Shown: piece by piece, positions 39,007-50,450 of the stretch
How positions within the stretch are numbered: the first letter of the stretch is position 1
How the letters are laid out: the number at the start of each line of letters is the position of its first letter
Source: Cenococcum geophilum 1.58
Lineage: Eukaryota; Ascomycota; Dothideomycetes; Gloniales; Gloniaceae
Length of the DNA stretch: 64,000 nucleotides
Direction of reading: 5' to 3'
Assembly (NCBI GenBank): GCA_001692895.1
Contig: KV748216.1
Coordinates: 992,001 to 1,056,000 of the forward strand
Notes under the pieces: generated by a model
What the model was told of the DNA's origin: nothing
What the model saw: only the letters and a program-made list of their open reading frames with translations
Databases searched by the model: none
Translations under genes and position numbers: made by a program

Positions 39007-42000
39007 ATTATAGTTCTTTTATCTTTTTTACGAATTTGTTTACTTTTATAATTTATAAGGCGTAATAAGCGGGGTAAGGGACGTTACTAAAGGGGTTAAA
39101 ACCTATTTATAAATACTAGCCGTAGGTAGCTAGGAACGGGGAGACCTTTATAGTTTCTAAGACGGAATTATTTATAGTAAACTCGGTAAATATAAGCCAG
39201 TTAATCTAGTTATCTTATAAGTACGACGTATATATCCGGATATACTATTCCATTATAGCGTTTATATATTCCGTTTAACTGTCCATTTCTAAGTAATATA
39301 TAGTAAATAGTAGTGCTTTAATGCGAAGTTAGGTAGTTAGTTCTTTCCAAATATAGAGATAAACTAGCTGCCTTTATTAGAGATAATTATTTTAGGGAGT
39401 CTGTAGAGTTTCTATACGTAATCTAGGAATAGTTAGGCAATAGTAAGCGTTAATATATTAGGGTAGGCGATTAAGTACCTTGTCTTAGATAGTTGGTCTA
39501 TAACTACTATAATATTTATACAGCCTTTACTTATAAGGAGGTTAATAATAAAGTTAATTAAGATGTCCTTTTATCTTCGGTCTGGAATAGGTAGTAGCTT
39601 TAGTAGGCCGTTATACGTTTTATATAAAGCTTTGGCTTATTGGCAGATATAGCAGCTAGAGACATATCTTCATATTATATTATATATATTTAGCCAGTAA
39701 TACTCCCGTTAAAGTAGCTCTAGAGTTTTTCCTTGGCTTAAGTAGCTAGCTACTAGTAGGTTATATATGTGTTTAAGGAGCTTAAGCTTAAGTTTGTTGT
39801 AATTGGGTATAACTAGGCGGTTCTAGTAGTACAAGCGGTTCCCGCGGGCTTCGCATTTACTTAAAGAAATCCTTCTAAAGCGTCTAATGCCATTTTGCAT
39901 TAGCTTAAGCGTCTCTTAAATAAACTTATTATTTGGGTATTTATTAGTTATAATCTGTTTAATTAATTAATTAGTTATTTTAAGGACGTATACCGTAATA
40001 TCTTTAGTAGGAGGGTTAAATAGTTTGGGGTAAAGTAGGGTCTAATTTTAGTAAGAGCGCGCTTCTTCTAGTGCTAGCGTATTTTGTAAGTATTAGGTTA
40101 AAGCATTAGGCTTCTAGCCTTAAACGCCTAGGTAGTATATAATTAAAAATTAAAAATGGGATAGGTATTCTAACTAGTGGGCCTAATAATAGCTTAGCTA
40201 TTTTATAGTTATAAAGTACTATAGGTTCTTATAGTCGCTAAGAACCTTTATTAGGAATTTAGCGCCTTCTAGTTTAGATTGCTATTATTTAAAACATTTA
40301 ATAATAGCTAATAATTCCTTATCGTAGATCTCGTAGTTATATTTAGCTAGGCTTAATTATTTTAAGAAGTATACTACGGGGTATAATACTCTATTCTCGT
40401 TATATTAAGATAGGATGCCTCTAGTAATATAGTTAGATAAGCTGGCTTTTATAATACTTATTCGGTTTAGGTTAAAATATTAAAGTACTAGCGCAGTAGT
40501 AAATATAACCTTTAAATAGGTAAAGGCCTTCTTATATTCCTTATTAAAGATAAAGGCTTTATCCTTTTAGGTTAAAGCTATAAGGGGTAAAACTAGGGCG
40601 GAGAAGTTATTAATAAATTATTAGTAGAAATTAGCAAATCCTATAAAGGCTCTTATATCCTTANCGTTCTTAGGTTCTTACCAGTTTATAATTACTTTAA
40701 CTTTCTTTAGGTTTATTTATATACTATTTATAGAAATAAGGAGTCTAAGGTATAGGACTTCCGTTTTATAAAACTCGCATTTATTTATATCTAATTATAG
40801 ACTAGCTCTATATAGGGCTTATAAGATAAGATTAATGTATTTCCAATATTTAGTTAGGTTATTACTATATATTAGGATGTCATTAATATAAGCAGTATAG
40901 AAGATGTTTAGGTAGGGACGTAGGGTGTTATTTATATAATATTAAAACAAGCTCGGGGTATTTATAAGGCTAAATAGTGTTACTAAGTGTTTAAATAATC
41001 TATACCGAGTACGAAATGCAGTAAACTATTTATCTCCGTTTATAATACAGAGGCGGTTAAATATAGAGATAATATTAAGCTTCGTATAGTAGCGAGCCTT
41101 ACTTAGTTGGTTTAGCGTCTCCTATATTAACGGGATTGGATATTAGTTCTTAACGGTAACGGCGTTAAGAGCTCGGTAGTCTATATAGAAGCGTAGACCG
41201 CCGCTAGGTTTCTTAACGAAGATTACTAATACAGCTATAGGCAATAAGCTTGCTTAAATAAATCCTTTACTTAGGTTTTTATCTAGATACTTTTATAGCA
41301 CTTAGAGTTTATTTTAAAACATCCTATATAAGGGTCTAAATCCGGGCTGCTTTCCTTCTTTAAGTATAATCTTATAGTTATATAGTTAGTATTCTAGTAG
41401 CTTATCGGCTTCCTTTTATAAGAATGCTTCTAGACAACTATAGTATTCTACTAGTACCATTATGGCAGGGTTGGTATGCTTCTTTAATACTAAGGCCTTT
41501 TTAATATTAGCTATTATAACGGCGAAGATTGTATATTTAGGTTTCTTAGCAAGTTATACTAGCGGAGTAGCTCTAATTATATAGATATCTAGGGTACTAA
41601 GCTCGCTTAAATTGTTTATAGTTTCTTATTTAGGTTTAGGTTCAGTATTAGGTACGGAGCTATTATTAGATTTGGGTTTAGGTTCTTTAATAATCCTTTT
41701 TATAGTAGAATACTAGTCCTTCTAGTATTTTCGTATCTTAAGCTTAAGCTTCTACTTGGCTTGGGATGGTGTAGTAGTTAGAATTGGTTTATAGGGTTTA
41801 GTGGAATTTTTAGATCCTTAATAGACACCGGTAAAAGTCCCATATCGGTAGAATTCGGTGGAATTCTTAGCTTAGTAGAATCGAGTGGATCCCTTAGGTT
41901 AGTGGAATCTAGTAAAATCCTTAGGCGTAGGGTAGATATTGGTAAAAATCTTAGGCTAATAGATTTTAGTAAATTTCCTAAATTTTAGTTTAGGGTTAAG

Positions 42001-43708
42001 GCAATAAGTTATAAGGCACTTCTACTTATAGCGGGAGGCGGTAAATAGAAGCTTAAGGTTGTCCTAATTAATAGTTACTTTATATAGCTTTATCTAGAGT
42101 TGTTTAAGGGTTACTAAGTAACCTAGGGTGGTAATAAAAAGTCTAGTTAATTCTTTATAGTTTAGGTATTAGAGTCTTAGGAATACTACGTAGGTATTAC
42201 ATCCTAAGATGGTGCGTTTGCCATTAAATCTAAATATATTAATATGCCGGTTAAGGGGGGTTAGGGTAAAACCATTATCTTACGCGAAGATCTTATTAAT
42301 AAATCCTATGCTATTAGCTCCTGTATTAATTAGGACTTAAGTATTAACCTATTAATTATTCTGCCAAAGGTAATAGTTAATAGTTATGCTATAATCCTAA
42401 GAGTTAGACTTTGTAATATCTAAAGTATTTAATAAGATCCTAAGGCGGAGCCGTTCTAGAGAGCGACTTAGCTCTAAAACCTTTTTTTAGAGGCAATTAG
42501 GGCGGAGTTCTTATAGTATATTAGTTATAGCTTCGTCCTTATAAATAGTGTTTATTAAATAAGTTAGAACTGGATAATAATTAGGGTTAGTAGATAGAGC
42601 TTAGTTAAGGCAATTAGTTACTTATACTAGTCGTCTGTTTATATATTTAAGATAATAAGACACCACCTATACCAGTTATTTATATATATATTTAGGGTAG
42701 CAGGATAGAGCAGTAACTTAAGATATAAGCGTTACTTCCGCACTTAAAACAAAGGCTATATTTAATGCGTTATTTACGTTTAGCGGATCCTTTTAGGACG
42801 TAAAAGAGGGTTCCGGCGTTAATATCTATAGCGTCTAGGTCCTTACAGGTCCTAAGCGGCTAAGGGGCAGAGTATTAAGGTATATATTTTAGGGTAAGGT
42901 ATAGTATATTATTATATAAGCTATTAATAACATTAGTATAGGCAGTAAGGGTATCTAGCAGCTTAACTCCTATAAAGGAAGCCTTTAGTTTAGGGTTTAA
43001 AACCCCTACTAGGTAATTAATTAAGGCGGGTTCATTTTATCCAGTCTCTTTAGTATAGTGGTGGAATTTAGCGAAGTATAATAGGAAGCTCTTAGAGCCT
43101 TATATTATCTTATTTAGTCTTCTTTATACTATAGCAATTTGGTTAGAGTCGCTATAAAATGCTTCTAGTATAATAACTAGTTCTTCTACAGTGCTCGGCT
43201 AAAATAGGTATATAGTTTCTGCGGCGTCTTTTATTAGGCAGCTTATAGCGTAACATAACTAGCTATTAGGAGTTAGGTAGCGATTAATATTACTATTTAG
43301 CTTATTCTTAAGTTAGTTAAGGAAGGAGCGTAGTTTACTTCTTTTACCTAAATAAGCAGGAGGGTTAGGGAGATGTTTGGTTAACTTCTTTCTAGGGGCA
43401 CTAGTTAGTAAATTTGGGGTTAAGGAGCTAGTTTTAGACGCGCTCTTTCCACCTAATATTTATAGGTTAATACCAGTAGGGATAGGTAGGGATAGCAGTA
43501 TAGTAGATAGTAGGTTTTAGCGGATCTCTTTAATTTCCTTTTTTAGAGATTTAATTAACTTATAATATTATGCTTCTTAATAGGTAAAGGTTTCCGTAAA
43601 GGCCTATTATAAGGTCTTTATTTATTTAGTAAATATAGCTTATAGGGGCTTCTAGGTTATTTTATATGCTAAGTAGGCGGTATAAGGTATAGATTTAACG
43701 TAATATAG

Positions 43709-44077
43709 TATTATAGAGTAAGTATAAGCAGCGATAATATATAGCAAAGTAGATATTATTAAGCTATATATATAAACTGTATAATAAAGTTAAAACGTTA
43801 TATAAGAAAGGAAGGTAAGAAAACAGGGAGAAAAGTATATATTATTTACTTAGTTGCTTAGTTAATATATATATATAGAGCAGAATAGGATTTATGTAGT
43901 AGTCTTAGCAGAACTTAGTAGGGTTTAGTAAAACCTAGCGGAATATAGCAGAATATAGCAGATTACTATTAGATTGCCATAAATTGCTATTAAATTGCCA
44001 TTTCGTGGTTAATCTTTAGTTACTAAATTAGTAGAAATAGGTATATATATAAGGTGTTACGGGGGTGTCCTATAATA
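43709..44077 (-). repeat. Gypsy-3 5' LTR (369 bp)
   Basis: Right LTR, upstream of the minus-strand coding region. It is more AT-shifted than the LTR at 3145-3524. Confidence 0.85.
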
Positions 44078-44741
44078 CGAGCCTATATCCTTATCTTCTA
44101 TCTCTATAAGCTCCTTAATATTCTTACCCTTACTTTATTATCCTTATCTATATTAGGCTCTATAGGCGTTACTAGCAATAGCGGAAATAGCTAGCGACAG
44201 CGATGGCACTAGTATTATTTTCTACCTCTTCTTTACTATAAAGGGTATTTTATCTCTTACTTAGGCTTACGGCCCTTCCCTCTTTATTAGTTCGTCTCTC
44301 TCTATACAAGGCTATTGCTATACTTTTTACTATATCGTCCTCTCTTTTATTAACTCTTTTATAACTTATACTTAGCTTACCCACTTCTTACCATATACTT
44401 AGGCAATATGCCTTATATTTACTACCTTTGCTTTTTTCTTTACCTTCTTTTTCACTTTCTTTTTAAGTGGTTATAAGATAGCAAAAGCAGGCGTAGATTA
44501 ACCCCGCTCTTATTTAGAAGGCTTTAGAGTATAGGTTAACAATTAGGTAGGTAGCTGCTACTATTATAGCGTTATAAGTTATAATACTAAAATTTCTATA
44601 TAATTAACTTAATTAGGTAACGCGTCAGCCTTAGCATTTAGGCATTTATAGTAGGTAGTTAACGTATTATAGGTAGTAAAAATCGAAAGAATTACCCCTT
44701 ATACAAATTTTGGTAGGCGCAATGCGGCTCTTTTATATCTT
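44078..44741. other. AT-rich decayed DNA, no feature seen
   Basis: TA-rich with stops in all frames. No domain or repeat boundary recognised. Confidence 0.35.
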
Positions 44742-45108
44742 TAGAAGTTTAGGCCACCTTATATACGGTCTTACTCTTATATACGGCACTAAAATATATC
44801 TTTTTAAAATACCTATAACTTAATAACTATAATAGCTATTTATATAAAAATTTAAATATAGCTTATTTAATAGTAAATAAATCGTTTTTTTTTCTTTTAG
44901 GAGAAATTCGTTTATAGCATATTATTAACTTTAAATTTTAGAAAATTTTATTTCATTAAAAGTTTTATCTACTATTAGATATGCTATATTTAAAATTTTA
45001 TATAAATAGATATTACAGTTATTAAGTTATTAAGTTATAGGTATTTTAGAGAGATATATTTTGGTGCTACGCACGACGGTAGGACCGTATATAAGGTGGC
45101 CTAAACTT
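44742..45108. mobile_element. Fold-back element with about 125-bp inverted repeats (367 bp)
   Basis: The left arm (about 44742-44880) and right arm (about 44965-45108) are imperfect inverted copies beginning TAGAAGTTTAGGCCACCTTA. The arms share several blocks (TATATACGG, AAAATATATCT, AATACCTATAACTTAATAAC) and enclose an AT-rich loop. Size and structure suggest a non-autonomous MITE or fold-back DNA element. No target duplication was identified and the superfamily is unknown. It lies about 460 bp downstream of the isopentenyltransferase gene. Confidence 0.7.
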
Positions 45109-45329
45109 CTAGCGAGTTTCCGATATTTCCGAAACGGCAGCAAATCTAACAATCTTTTTTAGTAAGTTTAAAGGCCTTCTACCCACTAAATACAACACTA
45201 AGGTCGTGTTAAGACTTACTATAAATAGTATATATCTATACTTGAGCTCCGCGGCACTCGTCTTTTTAGTGGATGGGGTGGATTTGACCTCGGATCCACA
45301 CCACTCCAGTGCAAATAGATCACTGGGAA

Positions 45330-45463
45330 CATAGCTACTAGTTTATGTTAAGCTGCTTAGGAAGGATTCATGTATATAGAGCTATAGCGCCATAGCCTAG
45401 AGGCTGCATGCGCAGTATTGTACGTAGTATAATACAACGGATATAGAGAAATAAAATAAAAAA
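45330..45463 (+). mobile_element. Retroposed insert (SINE-like, 134 bp) with 13-bp TSD
   Basis: The sequence AGATCACTGGGAA occurs at 45317-45329 and again at 45464-45476. Between them lies a unit ending in an A-rich tail (aaataaaataaaaaaa), the signature of target-primed retroposition. No clear pol III A or B box was found, so it may be a SINE, a 5'-truncated LINE tail or a retroposed RNA fragment. It lies about 100 bp downstream of the isopentenyltransferase stop codon. Confidence 0.7.
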
Positions 45464-45572
45464 AGATCACTGGGAAAGTGTAACTATTGGCGCTGGCTCA
45501 GCTATCGTATATAAGAAAATTCTGTACTGAAAACCAATCAAACATTTAGATTGAAAATCAACATACGAAGAG

Positions 45573-46631
45573 CTAAAACTTAGGTTTCCTAAAAGGGAAA
45601 AGGTACGTAAGCAAACAGAGTACTACCCGACTTGTTGGCTTGCTCAAATTGTCAATCCAATGCAGATCAGAAGAGGATGAGGAAGAATCTGTCTCGTCCT
45701 CACTATATACACCAGGTAGGTGACAAAAGGCCGACGACAAGGTTGACGACGATGCTGACGATGACGATTCGTAATTGCCACTCTGTTGCCGCCCGGCCGA
45801 TATTGCCACTCGGTCGACATAAATTGATTTTTTCGGCTTGGCTAGTATCCAGTCTGTACAAATCCTGATGGCTGGCTTTTCCACGTCTGCCTGCCAACGA
45901 CCGGATGTAGTTACTTCAAAGCTATGCTGCGGGATTTGCTGATCTTTTAACAGGGGTATCAGCTTAAACTTTAGCCAAGAGATCTGAGCCTTAGCGTATA
46001 ACTTAGTACTCTCCTTCATTTGGCTAATCCCATCTGATAGAAGTATGTTGTTTTCTCCGTTGCTTGCTAGGTATGGATGAAATTCGCGATATCCAATTGC
46101 TTTCCAAATCCCCCTACTAAAGACCTCCGTTCTCAACAGTTTCTTCTCTAGCTTGTAAATATCTTTCAATTCGCTCAAAAGCCCGTTATATATCATCTCA
46201 TCTACCCGGTCATCAAGCCGAGAGCACAAAGTTGACTCTGCCGACCAAAGGGTGAACACCAAAATTCGGTATCGAGGCTTGAATTTGTCGAAAAGCAACG
46301 GGATCGTCAAGGAAGTTGATCCTCCAACAAGCACGGGGATACAGTTTCGTCGGTGCAAATCGTCGATTGTGGCAGAAGCCAAACGGAAGAAATCGTCCGG
46401 CTCTTCGTCTGCAGGTAGATAATCAATGAGGTGATGCTTTATACCGTTCATCTCCTCAGCGGTAGCCTTTGCCGTCATGATACCACCTGCACTGTAGACC
46501 TGAAGGCTGTCGACAGATACGACTTCAGTCATAAGAACCTTTGCGATAGCCACTCCGAGTTTTGTTTTTCCCACGCCAGTCGGCCCAACAATAACGAGCA
46601 CAGATCTCAGGTTCGACACGGTACCCGTCAT
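45573..46631 (-). CDS. Isopentenyltransferase (IPT family, tRNA or adenylate dimethylallyltransferase-like)
   Basis: An intact single-exon frame of 352 aa. IPT enzymes move a dimethylallyl group from DMAPP to N6 of adenine, either on tRNA (A37) or on free AMP/ADP/ATP as the first step of cytokinin synthesis. Visible motifs: P-loop GPTGVGKT (16-23), DSLQVY (41-46), a TAKAT block (53-57), HHLID (66-70), VLVGGSTS (100-107, usually GGT/S-x-x-Y), a DRVDEMIYNGLLSEL block (about 140-155), a KAIGYREF block (about 175) and a KLYAKAQISWLK block where tRNA-type enzymes have RYAKRQ-x-W. There is no C-terminal zinc finger of the eukaryotic tRNA-IPT kind. Instead residues from about 280 on are a Ser-rich tail. 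The RVDEM and GGS blocks recall adenylate-type enzymes, but the substrate cannot be settled from sequence. It sits alone between repeats and is not RIP-altered. No LOG-like or P450 partner is seen nearby. A solo LTR lies 75 bp upstream of the ATG. Confidence 0.88.
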   Translation of the reverse strand: MTGTVSNLRSVLVIVGPTGVGKTKLGVAIAKVLMTEVVSVDSLQVYSAGGIMTAKATAEEMNGIKHHLIDYLPADEEPDDFFRLASATIDDLHRRNCIPVLVGGSTSLTIPLLFDKFKPRYRILVFTLWSAESTLCSRLDDRVDEMIYNGLLSELKDIYKLEKKLLRTEVFSRGIWKAIGYREFHPYLASNGENNILLSDGISQMKESTKLYAKAQISWLKFKLIPLLKDQQIPQHSFEVTTSGRWQADVEKPAIRICTDWILAKPKKSIYVDRVAISAGRQQSGNYESSSSASSSTLSSAFCHLPGVYSEDETDSSSSSSDLHWIDNLSKPTSRVVLCLLTYLFPFRKPKF

Positions 46632-46706
46632 GATGTGGAGGTAATAATGTAGTCTTCTATTTTTCGTTGCTGCATAGGTGATTTATTTAGGATTAAGCAA
46701 CCATTC

Positions 46707-46917
46707 TGTCGATCGGTAGTCCGTACACCGATTGTAAGAAAAAGAATGAGGACTCTGTCTATTGGATTGTGGCTCTAGAGCCTCTATATATACATAAGAA
46801 AAGTGTAGGAAATAAGAAAGAGAAGGGGGGAGGGGGGTGGCAATGGAAACAAGGGGTAGGTGACCGAGTCAATGACTGAGTCAATGGGGTGATAAGACAA
46901 CCTGATTCAGGTCGACA
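46707..46917 (-). repeat. Solo copia-type LTR (211 bp) in the IPT promoter
   Basis: Starts TGTCGATCGG and ends CAGGTCGACA, flanked by the 5-bp duplication CATTC (46702-46706 and 46918-46922). A GGCTCTAGAGCCTCTATATA stretch near 46770-46790 resembles GGCTCTCGAGGGTCTATATA in the Copia-2 LTR on the same strand, so sense is probably minus, toward the IPT gene. A TATA-like box on the minus strand (TATATATAGAGGC) would then lie about 150 bp upstream of the IPT start codon. No internal region remains. Confidence 0.75.
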
Positions 46918-46922
46918 CATTC

Positions 46923-47299
46923 TAAGATGTCAACGGCTGAGTGTAGATGGCCCTGCATTAATTACTCTATGCGCTATATTATTGTGGCCTTCTATTCTGC
47001 TTCAAACCGTTACACGCCCCATTCCGGATTTTCCCTAACGGGCGATAGGAATATAATGGTTGGCATAGTTATGACGGTTTCGCATATCAAAACTACGCAC
47101 AGTCGAAATTTGTTAGGAACCGTTATAACCCTATCGGTCACGTTACCTTATTCCGGATTTAGCGTATACATAAATTCCCGCAATTTTCTCCGTTTTCCCG
47201 CGCCAAAAACACGAAGATTTTAACACCGGGTAGGGCCTTTTTTTCTGGTAAAATCGTTACATATACTAATTCTATAAGGGGACTTTATAGATAAGGGGC
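46923..47299. other. Spacer with a short R1 piece at its right end
   Basis: A 98-codon open frame at 46927-47223 has no recognisable domain and is probably chance. The last 50 bp or so (about 47249-47299) match the R1 copy at 4998-5036 in inverted orientation, so R1 continues across the piggyBac-like insertion. Confidence 0.5.
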
Positions 47300-49603
47300 T
47301 ATCCCTTCGCACGGTGGTTTGCGTCCACAGCTATCGATAAGGACTTAGCCAATCAGAGGCCCTGATTCTAGGGCTCGTGATAAGGACTACACGTAGATGA
47401 AGCAATTGATCTTAGAACGCGTAGAGCTATATAGCTTATTCCTTAGTGTTGAGCCTGGCTTGATGTTCCTGCCAGCCCGTACAAATTGAGCCCTTATCGC
47501 CTTAAACCGTACAGAAAGGAATATAATAAGCTGCACACCCGTACCGAGTCCGTGGAGGACGCTGAGGTCGTTTCCAGTCCTTACTACTACTTAATTTCTG
47601 TGTTGTGTTAACCGAGAGGTCCGCGAGAGACTTCCGGCTAGTGTAGTTCTTGTTTATAACCTTCCGCCCGGTTTTAACGCACGCAGAGCAATTTTTTGGC
47701 TTCTTAAAAAGCTTCACAAGCTAATGCTCTCTCACGGGCCTCCACGTGATATCCGTTGTAGCCTTCCTATCTATTGCCCTCCCTCTTGGCTCTCGTGGCC
47801 GTGTTAAGGCGCCAAGAAGGGCCTTGTATAGGTCCTTGCGGAACTAAAGATGTGTCTCTTTTCGGGTACCTTGCATGCCTAGTGTCAGCTTATAGGATGA
47901 GAGTAGGTAGCAGTTTCTAATAGTTGTATCTAGGAGAAACAAAAATAGAGGCTTCTAGGTCTTCCGGTGGATACGCTAGGTACTATAGTAGGACCGTAGC
48001 TGGTCTGCTCTGTTGACGGCGCACATATAGAGGTTGTACTCATCTATATATTCTAGTATATTAAGCCACTTCCTAGTGGCCTCTCCGAACGCCTTCTTAG
48101 TCTATGCGTAGCCTGTAGCTGTGGTGGAGGGCTTCTTTTAAAGCTTTGCAACGTATGATTAACCTGGCGATATATGACGTCAGCGGATCTGCGGCATGTT
48201 GTTGAGACCTAGGATGCCATAGAATAAGAGATTGGCTCACTATTATGGACTGTAGACATAAATAAAACCACTATAGCGTCCTTTTAAGCAAACTCCATTA
48301 CCTGGCGACTTTTAGAGAGCTTTGTGTGGAGCTAGCCCTATAGAATTTGGGTATTATGGACGAGTTTAAGGTCGGTAAGCGATGTAGAGAATCTCTTAGC
48401 AGGCACCTTCGTTTTACTCGTTGTCCTCCCTTATATATTCTCCTCCGCGGCCTCTTGTATATCCATAGCCTTATCCCCCATCTCCTCTCGTTTTATACGG
48501 GTAGTCCTTACGGTTCTTGCCGCTCCTATGCCGAGAGATCGTAGTCGTTTGAATAGCTTTACGCTAGTAAAGAGATTATCTAGCCAGACTACGTGCTTGT
48601 TTAGAGGATAGAGGGGGAGGTTTGTATTGGGGTCGCGCTATGTAAGGAGATCTAACACCACGGCTTAAGTCTTTAAAAAGCCTTTATTAAGGAAAGATTT
48701 ATTAAGGTTAACTGGGCCTTTCTTATCGCCCTTAGTATGCCATAGCTAATCTAGAATATAGCCTTGATTAGCTAGAACCCAGATCTTAAAGCCCTTAGGC
48801 GTCGGCTTTGACGGAATGTTAATAATCTTAGGTGCTCTGCCTATAAACCTCTTAATCGTCTCATCCACAGCTAGATAAGGTCCTGGGGCCCAGAAGCGCC
48901 GGTAGTGTACTTATAGATGCTCTAAGAGCTCATCTACGCGGTTAAATGTGGCCTAGAAACCATCCTCCGGCATAGAGCTAGCTTGTACGTACCAATCTAG
49001 TTGCTGGAACCTAATAAGAGAGATGAAGCTTTTTAGATAATTAGATGCCCCCTCCTCACGACGGCCCCAGTAGTCCTCCATGTTTGGCTGCACTACCACG
49101 CCCATATATATAACAGCCCCAAAATATGCATATAGCTCTCTCCTAGTTATAGGCCTCCACGGGCGCGCGCGGCCTAGTTATGTGTCCTCGCTGGGTGGAT
49201 AAGAAGCGGCGTGCTCGTTCGTCCAGTCTACCATTTTATCCACCATTATATCGCTAAAGAATAGGTGGAATAGGGCAAGAGGATTATGCTGATCAAGACT
49301 GGCAGGTATATTAGGTGCTCCGTGGTCGTCATAGTCGTCTATCTAGAGGGGTTCGAATGCAGGCACTGGCTGAGGCGCTGGGGGCGGCTGCTTTGGCTTC
49401 TTTTTGGCTTTGGGTCCTTCTTCACAAAGTCAATATCATTGGAGAATGTCGCAGGCATGTTGTAGCATCAATTTGGTCCAGAAATCGTTGAATTTGGGTG
49501 CGAATTGACTATATATTGAACTGTTTACATGCGGTCGCGTACAGGTGAGCACGGTGTTCCTATGCTTGGCGCCCAGCTGTGGACGCCACCGTGCGAAGGG
49601 ATA
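47300..49603 (-). mobile_element. piggyBac-like DNA transposon with terminal inverted repeats (2.3 kb)
   Basis: The ends are inverted repeats, TATCCCTTCGCACGGTGG at 47300-47317 and its complement at 49586-49603, followed inward by a second shared block, CGTCCACAGCT. The minus strand encodes a decayed piggyBac-type transposase (DDE_Tnp_1_7), running from about 49450 to 47500. It has an ALFHLFFSD-like N-terminal block, an ELYAYFGAVIYMG block near 49110, AVDETIKRF (first catalytic Asp, near 48860), KPTPKGFKIWVLANQGY, HVVWLDNLFTS (near 48590) and a C-terminal Cys-rich part with a TRYGC motif near 47540. Several TAG or TAA codons interrupt the frame at Gln and Trp positions, so it is not functional. 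The outer bases are TA on both sides, read as a TA duplication; classical piggyBac elements use TTAA. It is inserted in R1. Confidence 0.85.
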
Positions 49604-50450
49604 AGGCACGATTGTAGGAATAAATAGATTATAGAGGAGACAAATCCTTAAGGAGGTAAGGCCTCTAGGATTGTAGAGACTATATACTACGGGTATGTAT
49701 CTCTGGTATGTAACTGGCGACTATTTAAGGGGTATTCAGGGGTTGTCCTAAGGGCAACCTAAGGTAACCACAATAATATCCCTTATATTGCCCCTCCCCC
49801 CCTTCTTATAGTTAGCCCCTAATCGCTATTACTTTATAGTAGAAAGAGATTATAAGGGCTTATCCTAGAAGGGGTTTAAAAAATATTAATATACCGTTAT
49901 ATATTATCTATCTATCTAACCCCTACTTTAAACTTCTAAAAAACCTTAATAAGGAAAAAATATAATTAGAGAAAAGATATAAGGATTGCTAGAAGACTTA
50001 TTAAATGCCTATTAAAAGTATACTAGTAACTACCTAGGCTAATATAAGGGTTTTTATATAACTCTACTTCTAAACCTTTATACTGGTCTTTATAAGAAAG
50101 TAGTAGTTAAATAGCTTATACGCGTGTTTTCTTTTTTTTTAAATTACGCTATTATAACGGAGTTATATTAGTAAGGTTACGGCTATATACTAAAAGGGTA
50201 TTAGGAGGTAAATTATAAAGATACCTTACTTATTAAGCTTAATCCTTTTTCTTAATACCTTACTTCCTATTATTAACCTTCGTCTAATTTTAGACATATC
50301 TTTAATATATTATTAAGATTTACTTTGTTTCTATTATTCTAATATGCCTCTTTATTTTCCTATTAACTACTTTTCTAAGCTAATTTCCTAGTATATTCTA
50401 GTCCTACCATTATATATAGAACCCTAACCCCTATTAACCTATAACTAGGT
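49604..50450 (-). repeat. R1 interspersed repeat, right copy
   Basis: Inverted match to the left copy: 49604-50090 corresponds to about 4998-4503 and 50120-50450 to about 4020-3655. The block present at 4021-4502 in the left copy is absent here. More TA-rich than the left copy over most of its length. No intact coding. Confidence 0.6.

Larger units (their letters stand above)
37898..44077 (-). mobile_element. Gypsy-3 LTR retrotransposon, broken, with both LTRs
   Basis: Ty3/gypsy element of about 6.2 kb on the minus strand. From right to left: 5' LTR, gag region with a zinc knuckle (CFKCG-like, near 42690-42750), RT (about 41350-40800, with a [17 protein letters not shown] block near 41150-41220), RNase H (about 40450-40130), integrase zinc-binding region with CYIC near 39640, and 3' LTR. 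A polypurine tract lies against the 3' LTR (minus-strand AAAGGGGGGGGG, 38271-38283). No target duplication was found. It is a fossil with many breaks and itself carries the solo LTR at 38829-39006. A fragment of the same family lies at 2830-3524. Confidence 0.85.

Noticed and set aside
37893-44082. Target duplication of Gypsy-3
   Set aside because: The five bases on the two sides (TCTGC and CGAGC) do not match. Either the ends have changed or the copy is recombinant.
46927-47223. 98-codon plus-strand frame between the solo LTR and the piggyBac-like element
   Set aside because: No domain or codon pattern of a gene, and it lies in non-coding spacer.
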